Source: Clostridiales bacterium
GTDB lineage: Bacteria > Bacillota > Clostridia > Saccharofermentanales > Saccharofermentanaceae
Length of the DNA: 64,000 nucleotides
Reading direction: 5' to 3'
NCBI GenBank assembly: GCA_017545245.1
Contig: JAFWPB010000056.1
Span: 38,383-102,382 of the forward strand
Every line of letters begins with the position of its first letter. Positions within the stretch are counted from its first letter, which is position 1. The notes beneath the pieces are model-generated. The model saw only the letters and a program-made list of their open reading frames with translations, searched no databases and had not been told where the DNA came from. This document shows positions 1-8,800 of this stretch, piece by piece. Both the position numbers and the translations under genes were made by a program.

Positions 1-452
1 TATGTTTCGAGGTGCTCGCCGGCAAGATCAATCAAAGTATCACGGAGCTGTCCCAGTAGAGACTGGATCTCTTTTGCCTCGTCTACGGCATAAAGACGCT
101 GATCCAAAGCAACCTGATCGTTTCTGGATCTTCCTGTATGAAGACGTTTTCCGGCATCACCGATTCGGTTAGTCAGTTCTTCTTCTACGAACATATGGAT
201 ATCTTCGGCATCAGAGTCAAATGTCAGTTTCCCGGAATCGATATCATCCATGATCGACAGAAGACCATCACGGATGGAATCTGCATCTTCCTTTGAGATG
301 ATGCCCTGCTTTGCGAGCATCTGACTATGAGCAATCGAGCCCTCGATATCCTGTTTATACATTCTGCAGTCGAAGGGGAGAGACGAGTTAAAATCGTTAA
401 CTGCCTTGTCAGTTGCTTTCTCGAATCTTCCTGCCCACATTTTCTTTGCCAT
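1..452 (-). CDS. argH: Argininosuccinate lyase, N-terminal part (cut by window edge)
   Basis: The last step of arginine biosynthesis: it splits argininosuccinate into arginine and fumarate in the cytoplasm. The visible 150 codons begin MAKKMWAGRFEKATD and contain the family signature HTGRSRNDQVA. The start at 452 has an AGGAG site just upstream. The reading frame is open to the window edge, so the C-terminal two thirds, including the catalytic Ser loop, lie outside. It follows argG on the same strand, but a GNAT gene, a zinc-ribbon gene and a 149-bp gap with its own promoter-like sequence lie between them, so argH may be transcribed separately. Identity is clear from the signature. Confidence 0.95.
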   Translation of the reverse strand, partial: MAKKMWAGRFEKATDKAVNDFNSSLPFDCRMYKQDIEGSIAHSQMLAKQGIISKEDADSIRDGLLSIMDDIDSGKLTFDSDAEDIHMFVEEELTNRIGDAGKRLHTGRSRNDQVALDQRLYAVDEAKEIQSLLGQLRDTLIDLAGEHLET

Positions 453-483
453 AGCTATTCTCCTTTATGTTTCGAGTCATATG

Positions 484-514
484 CGCAACGTACGTTGCGA
501 CGCTTGTCATTATA
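484..514 (-). promoter_or_regulatory. argH promoter -10 with adjacent 16-bp palindrome (candidate operator)
   Basis: On the minus strand a perfect TATAAT lies at 514-509, with no convincing -35. Just downstream, around the expected transcription start, is a perfect 16-bp palindrome, CGCAACGTACGTTGCG (484-499). It does not look like an ArgR box (AT-rich, ATTCA-type half sites). The placement suits a repressor operator; the regulator is unknown. Confidence 0.5.
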
Positions 515-523
515 CTCTTTCTT

Positions 524-548
524 GCCTGAAAAAGCAGTCTTTTTCGGC
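524..548. terminator. Hairpin between the GNAT gene and argH
   Basis: GCC, then GAAAAAG and CTTTTTC arms around a 4-nt loop, then GGC form a stem of about 10 bp with one bulge. It follows the GNAT stop on the minus strand but lacks a clear U-tract, so termination is only likely. It overlaps the region where the argH -35 should be. Confidence 0.35.
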
Positions 549-601
549 AAAATCAAGAATTCCAGCTCGTGTAATGGTTGATTTGAACGAGCACAAAAAA
601 C

Positions 602-1042
602 TCATTGATTCTCAATCTTCTTCAGTTCAACAAGAGCCTTGTTTCTGTAAATCAGGTCAGTACGCTCGGTAAAACCGATGCTTTCCCAAAAGGCGTTTCC
701 GCCTTTGTTGTGGTCAAAGGCAACCAGGGCAACCTTGTTGATGCCTTCCTTGCGGAGAGCTTCGAGTGCAAGGTCGACGAGTGTTCTTCCTATGTTTTTA
801 CGACGATGTTTTATAGAAACAGACATGTGCTGGATATATCCACGGCGTCCATCGTGGCCGCAGAGAATAACGCCTGCTACCTTGCCATCCTCAACGGCGA
901 CAAAGCTGGTAGTAGGATTTCTTTTTAAGTATTTTTCGATGCCTTCGCGGGAATCATCCTTGTCGTTCAAGCCGTTCTTGCACTCGAGCCAGATCTGATA
1001 GATCTGATCATAATCATCCATTGTCATTAATCTGTATTCCAT
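602..1042 (-). CDS. GNAT-family N-acetyltransferase
   Basis: A 146-residue single-domain GNAT acetyltransferase that would transfer an acetyl group from acetyl-CoA to an unknown amine. It begins MEYRLMTMDDYDQIYQIW. The acetyl-CoA loop (VSIKHRRKNIGRTLVDLAL, a diverged R/Q-x-x-G-x-G/A) is in the middle, and the C-terminal FWESIGFTER strand is typical of the family. A GGAGA site lies just before the start and the stop of the zinc-ribbon gene is 12 bp upstream, so the two are probably co-transcribed. Lying between argG and argH, it might act in arginine or glutamate metabolism, but the substrate cannot be read from sequence. Confidence 0.8.
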   Translation of the reverse strand: MEYRLMTMDDYDQIYQIWLECKNGLNDKDDSREGIEKYLKRNPTTSFVAVEDGKVAGVILCGHDGRRGYIQHMSVSIKHRRKNIGRTLVDLALEALRKEGINKVALVAFDHNKGGNAFWESIGFTERTDLIYRNKALVELKKIENQ

Positions 1043-1054
1043 AATGTCGTCTCC

Positions 1055-1324
1055 TTAGTCGATCCAGCTGTAATCTCCGCCGGTGATAGCGAGACTCAGC
1101 AGGGTGTCGTATTTTTCTACATCTTCGCCTTCGAGCATCTTGATGAGTTTAGCGGCTTCACGGATCTTTGGCATTTCTTCATCAGGGCCGATCTCCATGT
1201 CGACGTCCTTACCGCAGTAAGGGCAGACCAGACTTGGAGCGATCCTCAGGTCAAGAAACCCTGTTTCACAATCCTCACACTCGTAGTATCCACATTGGGT
1301 GGTTCCGTCGGGAACGTAGTACAT
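1055..1324 (-). CDS. Small zinc-ribbon protein of unknown function
   Basis: An 89-residue acidic protein with two knuckles, CEDC and CPYC, about 14 residues apart, which should bind one zinc ion. The C-terminal half is helical (KIREAAKLIKMLEGEDVEKY) and ends GGDYSWID. The start has AGGAGG with 7-nt spacing. It lies between argG and the GNAT gene on the same strand, beyond a strong hairpin that may reduce read-through from argG. I do not recognise a named family; a nucleic-acid or protein binding role would be a guess. Confidence 0.7.
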   Translation of the reverse strand: MYYVPDGTTQCGYYECEDCETGFLDLRIAPSLVCPYCGKDVDMEIGPDEEMPKIREAAKLIKMLEGEDVEKYDTLLSLAITGGDYSWID

Positions 1325-1401
1325 AGCAATGCCTCCTCTATCGGATATTTCAGTTGAAGAATCTTCGCAGATTTATACCCGGTTCATGGTATGTACGGAA
1401 T

Positions 1402-1463
1402 AGAAAAAGCTTTCGAAGTGCCTCCGCAGGCTCTGCCGAGGACAGCACAAGAAAGCTTTTTCT
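1402..1463. terminator. Long hairpin terminator downstream of argG
   Basis: A perfect 13-bp inverted repeat (agaaaaagctttc, 1402-1414, and its complement, 1451-1463) encloses a second GC-rich hairpin (about 1421-1440, one mismatch). Read on the minus strand it ends in a short T-run after the stem, just past argG. It could also work on the plus strand. Confidence 0.6.
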
Positions 1464-1491
1464 TTTCACTTACTTTGCTAACCGAGTGGAA

Positions 1492-2706
1492 TCAGAGAAG
1501 TCCGTTCTTCTGCTTCATCTTGGCGTTGACTTTCATCGGGAGGCCGAAGCAGTTGATAAATCCGCCGGCATCAGCCTGGTTGTAAACGTCATCCGCTTCA
1601 AATGTAGCGATCTCAGGATCATAGAGAGAGAACGGGGAAGTTGTGCCTGCCGGTGTGCAGTTACCCTTGTAGAGCTTCATTCTTACTTCACCGGTAACGA
1701 CTTCCTGTGTCTTATCAACAAATGCGGAGATAGCTTCGCGGAGAGGATGGAACCACTGACCATAGTATACGAGTTCAGAGAACTTCTGAGCTACGAGATC
1801 CTTGTAGTGGATCGTGTCACGCTCAACTGTGAGAAGCTCCAGTTCACGATGTGCAGCAAAGAGAAGCGTTCCACCAGGTGTCTCGTAAACGCCACGGCTC
1901 TTCATACCAACAAGACGGTTCTCAACGATATCAGCGATACCTACGCCGTTTGCACCAGCAACCTTGTTGCAGTATCTCAGAAGATCAGCAGGGGAGAGTT
2001 TCTGGCCATCTACTTCAACCGGAACACCCTTTTCGAACTTGATCGTTACGTATGTCGGTGTGTCAGGTGCTTTTTCAGGAGAAACCATGAGCTCCAGGAT
2101 CTTATCGAGATTCGGCTCGTTTGCAGGATTCTCAAGATCCATTCCTTCGTGAGAGAGGTGCCAGAGGTTCTCATCTTTGGAATAGTTGTTTTCTTTTGTA
2201 ACAGGAACTTCGATACCACGTGCATTTGCATAGTCGATTTCCTCGTCACGGGACTTGATGTCCCAAATTCTCCAAGGAGCCAGGATCTTCATGTCCGGAT
2301 CCAGAGCCTTGATGGAAAGTTCAAATCTTACCTGGTCGTTACCCTTACCTGTGCAGCCATGAACGATAGTTGTGCATCCGTTAGCGTGAGCAGCCTCAAC
2401 AAAGTGCTTTGCGATTACCGGACGAGCCATGGATGTGCCGAGGAGGTACTTACCTTCATAAACAGCGTTTGCTTTAAGAGTAGGGAAGACAAAATCAGAA
2501 ACAAACTCTTCAGAGATATCTTCGATGATGCACTTGATTGCACCGCACTTGAGAGCCTTTTTCTCCAGATAATCGTGATCGACACCAACGCCGACTTCAC
2601 CACAATAAGCAACTACTTCACAGTCATAGTGCTCAAGGAGCCACGGGATGATAATGGATGTATCCAGTCCGCCTGAATACGCGAGTAAGAATTTTTCCTT
2701 TGCCAT
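1492..2706 (-). CDS. argG: Argininosuccinate synthase
   Basis: ATP-dependent ligation of citrulline and aspartate to argininosuccinate, the step before ArgH. The 404-residue protein has the normal length for the family. The N-terminal [17 protein letters not shown] holds the PP-loop ATP-binding motif SGGLDTS, and [14 protein letters not shown] is the classic second signature. The start at 2706 is preceded by GGAGGTG; an upstream in-frame ATG at 2778 would add 24 residues that do not match the family and lies within the promoter. It is followed by a strong hairpin. Expression is probably controlled at the promoter, which has an inverted repeat between -35 and -10. Confidence 0.96.
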   Translation of the reverse strand: MAKEKFLLAYSGGLDTSIIIPWLLEHYDCEVVAYCGEVGVGVDHDYLEKKALKCGAIKCIIEDISEEFVSDFVFPTLKANAVYEGKYLLGTSMARPVIAKHFVEAAHANGCTTIVHGCTGKGNDQVRFELSIKALDPDMKILAPWRIWDIKSRDEEIDYANARGIEVPVTKENNYSKDENLWHLSHEGMDLENPANEPNLDKILELMVSPEKAPDTPTYVTIKFEKGVPVEVDGQKLSPADLLRYCNKVAGANGVGIADIVENRLVGMKSRGVYETPGGTLLFAAHRELELLTVERDTIHYKDLVAQKFSELVYYGQWFHPLREAISAFVDKTQEVVTGEVRMKLYKGNCTPAGTTSPFSLYDPEIATFEADDVYNQADAGGFINCFGLPMKVNAKMKQKNGLL

Positions 2707-2749
2707 AAGGCACCTCCATGTATAATTATTAACGATTTTGCATAAAGGC

Positions 2750-2778
2750 ATTGTAGCAGACGTTTTCTGCTGCGTCAA
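2750..2778 (-). promoter_or_regulatory. argG promoter with inverted repeat in the spacer
   Basis: On the minus strand TTGACG (2778-2773), 17 bp and TACAAT (2755-2750) form a near-consensus sigma-A promoter. A perfect 6+5+6 inverted repeat (AGCAGA ... TCTGCT, 2755-2771) fills the spacer, where a repressor would block polymerase. It is not an obvious ArgR box. Confidence 0.75.
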
Positions 2779-2861
2779 CCGATATTTTGAATTTCATTTT
2801 ATTTATATTTTCCTTAATATACAAGTGCTTAAACGTTGTGCAAATAACGATTTTTCATGTG

Positions 2862-2890
2862 TTTACGAAAACATCATTAAAGAGTAAAAT
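2862..2890 (+). promoter_or_regulatory. Promoter for the aminotransferase (and possibly htpG)
   Basis: TTTACG (2862-2867) and TAAAAT (2885-2890) are separated by exactly 17 bp, 61 bp before the chosen start codon, divergent from the argG promoter. Confidence 0.5.
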
Positions 2891-2951
2891 TATACGGTAT
2901 GCAGTGGGTTTTCTGAATAAAACCCCGCCTGAGATGAAAGGGGACAGGATC

Positions 2952-3842
2952 ATGGCGTATCCGTTAGTAGAAGGAAATATCGGAGAATACTGCACTTTAA
3001 ACGGCGAAAAGGTTGCTTTTGACTCAGAAAGAGGTAAAGCACTGTTTATCCCAACTGAGGAAATCACATATTATGAATCCGTACGTTTTCAGGAAGGCGT
3101 GCTGCTTTTCTGGGAAGACCATATGCAGAGATTGCATAAATCCGTTGAGGCGAAAGAGAATTTCCCCATCGATCCGGATACTTACCACTTTATCGCCAAT
3201 TCCATGATCTGGGACAGCGGCATGGCCGATGGAAATGTGCGTATTGTTATCACGAAGTCCCTCAATCTTGTCTATCTCAGTAATATGACCTATCCGACTC
3301 CGGAAATGTATAAAGAGGGTATTGTTACCACGAGTCTTACATGGGAGAGAGTCGAACCGCATGTGAAAGTATTCCGCGGAGACTATAAGAAGGCTGTCGC
3401 AGAGGCTTCTTCGCGCCAGACATCTTTCGGGCTTCCTTATGAAGTGATCCTTCGTGGAAATGATGGAAAGTTTGTAGAAGGCGGCAGATCTAATTTCTTC
3501 GTTCTGTATAAAGATACAGTATATTCGCCATCGGAAGACCTGATCCTGATCGGCATTACCAGAAAATACGTAAAAGATGCGATTGCAGAAGCAGGATTAA
3601 AACTCGACGAGGGTGCTTTTACCATGGAAGATCTGGTAAAGATGGAGACCGAAGAGGATGACGGCCCGCCGAAGATGGGACTCTTTGTCACAAGCTCGCC
3701 TTTTGATATCCTTCCGGTTTCTTCCATCGACGAAGTGAAATTCCGTTCGGCAGATTGCCCGGCACTTCAGAATCTGATGGCAAGTTACCAGAAAATCGTG
3801 CATGCATATATCGATTCGCATGCGCACGTCGATTCTTTTTAA
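2952..3842 (+). CDS. Class IV PLP-dependent aminotransferase (branched-chain or D-amino acid type)
   Basis: A fold-type IV PLP enzyme of 296 residues. The Lys in FRGDYKKAV fits the Schiff-base position; EVILRGNDGKFVEGGRSNFF matches the E-G-x-x-S/T-N-x-F motif of the family; LILIGITRKYV corresponds to the conserved L-P-G-I-T-R-x-x-V, with Ile for Pro. The start at 2952 has GGGG 8 nt upstream; an upstream frame extension would add 55 residues with no family match. The family includes branched-chain aminotransferases, D-alanine aminotransferases and aminodeoxychorismate lyases, and sequence reading cannot decide among them. HtpG follows after 25 bp, so they may share a transcript. Confidence 0.85.
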   Translation: MAYPLVEGNIGEYCTLNGEKVAFDSERGKALFIPTEEITYYESVRFQEGVLLFWEDHMQRLHKSVEAKENFPIDPDTYHFIANSMIWDSGMADGNVRIVITKSLNLVYLSNMTYPTPEMYKEGIVTTSLTWERVEPHVKVFRGDYKKAVAEASSRQTSFGLPYEVILRGNDGKFVEGGRSNFFVLYKDTVYSPSEDLILIGITRKYVKDAIAEAGLKLDEGAFTMEDLVKMETEEDDGPPKMGLFVTSSPFDILPVSSIDEVKFRSADCPALQNLMASYQKIVHAYIDSHAHVDSF

Positions 3843-3867
3843 TGGGAACAATTTTGGAGGTTTATAT

Positions 3868-5796
3868 ATGGCAAAAAAAGGAACGATTTCAGTAACAACG
3901 GAAAACATTTTTCCAATCATCAGAAAATGGCTTTATTCCGATCAGGACATTTTTGTTCGTGAGCTGGTCAGCAATGGCTCGGACGCAATTGCGAAGTTCA
4001 AGCGTCTGGTGGATCTGGGAGAAGCGGTAAAAGAAGATACGGATGATTATCAGCTGCATGTAAACTATGACAGCGATGAGGGAACCATCGAGTTTACAGA
4101 TAACGGTATCGGCATGACCGAGGAAGAAGTAGATAAGTATATTAACCAGATCGCTTTTTCCGGTGCGATGGATTTTGTCGAGAAATATAAAGAGCAGAGC
4201 ACAGACGCCAGCGGAATCATCGGCCATTTCGGTCTCGGATTCTATTCCGCATTCATGGTAGCGGATAAGGTCCGTATCGATACGAAGTCCTTTGTAAAAG
4301 ATGCGCCGGCGGTTTCCTGGGAATCCGATGACGGTATGGATTATGAGATTTCCGATTCCGATAGAACGGCCCGTGGTACGACGATCACTTTGACGCTTTC
4401 TGAAGAAGCAAAGAAGATCTTCGATGCCGGCAAGATCCGTGGCGTACTGAAAAAGTACTGTTCTTTCATGCCTTTCGATCTTTATTACAGCGATGTCGTC
4501 GCAGACAGAAAGCATGAAGAAGAGGAAGAAAAGAAAAAGAAGGAAGCCGAGGAGAAAGGCGAGGAGTACAAGGGCCATGATCACGAGGTCATGCCGATCA
4601 ACGATACCGAGCCGCTCTGGAAGAAGTCTCCGAAGGACTGCACAGAGGAAGAGTACAAGAATTTCTACCGTACAGTATTCCATGACATGAAGGAGCCTCT
4701 TTTCTGGATCCACCTGAACATGGATTATCCTTTCAATCTTCAAGGTATCCTTTACTTCCCGAAGACCAACAATGTCTATGAGACACTGGAAGGCCGTATC
4801 AAGATCTACAATCACCAGGTATTCGTAGCAGATAACATTGAAGAAGTCATTCCGGAATTCCTGTTCCTGCTCCGTGGCTGTCTGGACTGCACGGATCTGC
4901 CGCTCAACGTTTCCCGTTCGGCTCTACAGCAGGATGAGTACGTAAAGAAGCTTTCCTCGCACATTATCCGTAAGGTTTCCGATAAGCTCAACGAAGTATT
5001 CAAGAACGACCGTAAGGCATTTGAAGGTTACTGGTCCGATATCAGCATCTTTGTGAAGTACGGTATGATGAAGGACGAGAAGTTCTATGAAAAGGTCAAG
5101 GACATCTGCCTCTTCAAGTCCGTGGACGATGAGTTCTTCACATTGCAGGAACTGACCAAGGACAAGGAGAAGGATACTGTCCGTTATACAAAAGCACCGG
5201 ACCAGCAGGCTGCGTACATTGCCATGGCGAAGGAGAAGGGCTTCGACGTTGTCGTACTTAATGAAGAACTCGACAACAACTTCATCTCCTTCCTGGAGTA
5301 CAAGCAGCACGATGTGAAGTTCATGCGTGTTGATGCCGAGCTCGAAGGCGAGAAAGCTTCCGAAGACGAGGTAAAAGCACTGGGAGAGCTTTTCAAGGCG
5401 GCGACTTCGGATGAGAAACTGGAAGTCTCGGCGGTCGCACTTGGTGCTGATCAGCTTCCTGCCTTTATCCGTGAGACTGAAGAGGCTCGACGTATGGCAG
5501 AGATGAGAAAGCAGTTCGAGGCGATGCGTACCGGTAAAGATGACGATCCGTACAAGAACCTTGATGATATGTTCCCGATCAAAAAGGATCTGGTTTTGAA
5601 TACTGATCACCCGCTCGTTTTGAGACTTCGCGGTATGGCTTCCGTGGCTGACGAGAAGGAGAAACTCGACGCTCTCTGTCTGCATCTTTACGATCAGGCA
5701 AGACTTGCTCATGGTTCTCTTGATGCAGAAGGCCTGAAGCGCTTCCTGAAATACAACAGCGAGCTCATGACAGAGGTGGCGGAAAAACTGAAATAA
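3868..5796 (+). CDS. htpG: Hsp90-family molecular chaperone HtpG
   Basis: Cytoplasmic ATP-dependent chaperone. The 642-residue protein starts MAKKGTISVTTENIFPIIR; the GHKL ATPase pocket shows ELVSNGSDA (32-40), DNGIGM and GHFGLGFYSAF. A highly charged linker (about 213-240, runs of Glu and Lys) joins the N-terminal ATPase to the middle domain, more usual in eukaryotic Hsp90 than in short bacterial forms. LNVSRSALQQDE of the middle domain is present. TTGGAGG lies 7 nt before the start at 3868. It ends in a clear terminator. Confidence 0.96.
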   Translation: MAKKGTISVTTENIFPIIRKWLYSDQDIFVRELVSNGSDAIAKFKRLVDLGEAVKEDTDDYQLHVNYDSDEGTIEFTDNGIGMTEEEVDKYINQIAFSGAMDFVEKYKEQSTDASGIIGHFGLGFYSAFMVADKVRIDTKSFVKDAPAVSWESDDGMDYEISDSDRTARGTTITLTLSEEAKKIFDAGKIRGVLKKYCSFMPFDLYYSDVVADRKHEEEEEKKKKEAEEKGEEYKGHDHEVMPINDTEPLWKKSPKDCTEEEYKNFYRTVFHDMKEPLFWIHLNMDYPFNLQGILYFPKTNNVYETLEGRIKIYNHQVFVADNIEEVIPEFLFLLRGCLDCTDLPLNVSRSALQQDEYVKKLSSHIIRKVSDKLNEVFKNDRKAFEGYWSDISIFVKYGMMKDEKFYEKVKDICLFKSVDDEFFTLQELTKDKEKDTVRYTKAPDQQAAYIAMAKEKGFDVVVLNEELDNNFISFLEYKQHDVKFMRVDAELEGEKASEDEVKALGELFKAATSDEKLEVSAVALGADQLPAFIRETEEARRMAEMRKQFEAMRTGKDDDPYKNLDDMFPIKKDLVLNTDHPLVLRLRGMASVADEKEKLDALCLHLYDQARLAHGSLDAEGLKRFLKYNSELMTEVAEKLK

Positions 5797-5802
5797 TACC
5801 AT

Positions 5803-5840
5803 AAAATCCCGTTTTCCTGTGAAAAGGAAGCGGGGTTTTG
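5803..5840 (+). terminator. Rho-independent terminator after htpG
   Basis: AAAATCCCG ... CGGGGTTTT arms with an inner CTT/AAG-type stem, followed by TTTTG, starting 6 bp after the htpG stop. Confidence 0.75.
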
Positions 5841-5891
5841 TGATACCATAGATACGTTAAGGACAGATACAACATTTTTGGAGGTTTATTT

Positions 5892-8800
5892 ATGAGTAAT
5901 CTGGTTCGAAGAATCTATTCGGAGAAGAAAAAAGAGTTCGCAGTTGAGGCGGCGGGACTGAAGAAAGATGTCTCGGCAGACTGCGGCGTCAAGACGATCG
6001 ACAGTGTTCGTGTTTTCAATCGATACGACGTGTCCGGTCTGACGGATGAAGAATATGAACTGGCGAAAAATGTTGTGTTCTCGGAACCGCCGGTTGACGT
6101 GGTCTACGATGAGACCATCGATGTTTCCGATGCGGCTTATGTACTGGCAATCGAATCCCTTCCGGGACAGTACGACCAGAGAGCGGACTCTGCGGCACAA
6201 TGCTGCCAGATCCTGACTCAGAAAGAAAAGCCGCTGGTACGTGTTGCCCGCGTGATCGTGTTCTATGGTTCTGTTACAGAGGAGCAGAAGAAGGCGATTG
6301 CCAAGTACCTCATCAACCCGGTAGAGAGCCGTGAAGCTTCTATGGACAAGCCGGAGACGCTCGAAGAAGTCTTCGATGTTCCGTCTTCCGTTCCGACGAT
6401 CGATGGTTTTATCTCCAAGTCGAAAGAAGAACTCTCCGAACTTCGTAAGACATGGGGCTTGGCGATGTCCGATGCAGATCTTGCTTTTACACAGGAATTC
6501 TTCCAGTCCATCAAGCGTGATCCGACCATGACCGAGATCCGCGTACTCGATACATACTGGTCTGACCACTGCCGTCACACCACATTCCTTACCGAACTCA
6601 CCGACGTCAAAATTGACGGCGACAGTGCTTTTGCAGAGGAATTGAAGAGCATCTACGCAAACTACCTCTCCACAAGAGAAGAAGTTTACGGCGAGAGAAT
6701 CAGCAAGAAGCCAGTCTGCCTCATGGATGTGGCAACAATGGCAATGAGAAAACTGAAGAAAGACGGCAAACTCGCTGACCTCGATGAGTCCGAAGAAATC
6801 AACGCCTGCTCGATCAAGATCCGCATCGATGTAGACGGCAAGCCGGAAGATTACGTTCTGATGTTTAAGAACGAGACACATAACCATCCGACCGAGATTG
6901 AACCATTTGGTGGTGCGGCAACCTGCCTTGGCGGCGCGATCCGTGACCCTCTTTCCGGTCGTTCCTATGTTTACCAGGCCATGCGTGTAACCGGTGCCGG
7001 CGACCCGACTGTTCCGGTTTCCATGACACTCGAAGGTAAGCTTTCCCAGAAGAAACTGGTTCGTACAGCTGCTGCAGGTTATAGTTCATACGGTAACCAG
7101 ATTGGTCTTTGCACAGGCCATGTAGATGAGATTTATCATCCGGGTTATGTGGCGAAGAGAATGGAGATCGGTGCCGTTGTTGGTGCAGCTCCGGCTGAGA
7201 ATATCGTTCGTGTCCGTCCGAGACCGGGTGACATTGTGGTTCTCCTTGGCGGACGTACTGGCCGTGACGGTATCGGTGGTGCAACAGGTTCTTCCAAGGC
7301 ACACGATGAGAAGTCCGTTCTGACCTGCGGTTCGGAAGTACAGAAGGGTAATCCGCCGACAGAAAGAAAAATCCAGAGACTGTTCCGTATTCCGGAAGTT
7401 TCCAAGATGATCCTCCGCTGCAATGACTTTGGTGCCGGCGGTGTTTCCGTTGCCATCGGTGAGCTTGCTGACGGTCTTTCCATCGACCTCGATAAGGTAC
7501 CGAAGAAGTACGAAGGTCTCGATGGTACAGAGATTGCGATCTCCGAGTCTCAGGAGAGAATGGCGATCGTTATCGATCCGAAGGATGAGAAGGAATTCTT
7601 CGATTATGCAGCAAAAGAAAACCTTGAGGCTACAGTTGTTGCCGTTGTTACGGAAGAGCCGGTCATGAAGATGACCTGGAAGGGCAACACCATCGTAGAA
7701 CTCCCAAGAGCTTTTATCGATACAAACGGAGCTTCTTCCTATGCTAAGGCAGAAGTCACGGAGCCGGATTTCGCAAACGGCATTATCGATAAGACTACAG
7801 AAGCGTATGTAGCCGGCGATTTCGGTGCTTCCTTGAAGGGTGCGCTTTCCTCTTTGGATGGCTGCTCGAGAAAAGGACTTGTTTCCCGTTTCGATGGTAC
7901 GATCGGTGCCGGTACGGTTCTCATGCCATTCGGCGGCCGTTATCAGCTGTCTCCGGAAGAAGGTATGGCTTGCAAGATCCCGGTTGAGGAAGGCAAGACC
8001 AACGCCGTTTCCGTCATGGCTTATGGTTTCGATCCATATTTCTCCGCATGGAGCCCGTTCCACGGTGCATACCATGCTGTTACTGAATCTCTCCTGCGTC
8101 TTGCCTGCCTCGGTTGTGATCCATTTGCAGCAAGACTGACATTCCAGGAGTATTTCGAGCGTATGGCAGGTGAGAAGTCCTGGGGCAAGCCGCTTTCCGC
8201 ATTGCTCGGTGCTTATCAGGCACAGCTGGACTTCGGTACGGCTTCCATCGGTGGTAAGGACAGTATGTCCGGTTCCTTCAATGAACTGCATGTTCCGCCG
8301 ACGCTCGTATCTTTCGCAGTCGGTATGACAACTGCAGATAAGGTCGTTTCTTCCACACTGACAGCTGCCGGTGAGAAGATCTATGCGATCACGATCAAGC
8401 GTGATGCAAACGGCCGTTATGTGAAAGATCACGCGATCCGCGTGATGAAGTGCCTGACACAGATCCAGGATCGTGGCCAGCTCCGCTGCGCCGGTGTGGT
8501 CCGTTCCGCAGGTATTGCCGCCCGTGTTGCACAGATGTGCTTCGGTAACAAGCTGGGCTTTGCTTTTGCAGACGGTATCGATATGGAATCGCTCTTCAAG
8601 CATTCCTTCGGTACAGTATTGCTTTCCGTAAGTGATGGAAATGCAGTCGATAAGATCGAGCAGGTTGGCGGTAAGCTCCTTGGCAAGACCACTTCCGAGC
8701 AGACCTTCGTATGCGATGGACAGACCATCGCAGTAGAAGATGCGATCTCCGCATTTGTCGGCAAACTTGAGCCAATCTTCCCGACGATCGTAGATGAAGG

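Noticed and set aside
5797..5891. Purine riboswitch before purL
   Set aside because: The gap is 95 bp and mostly filled by the htpG terminator; no three-stem purine aptamer is visible.
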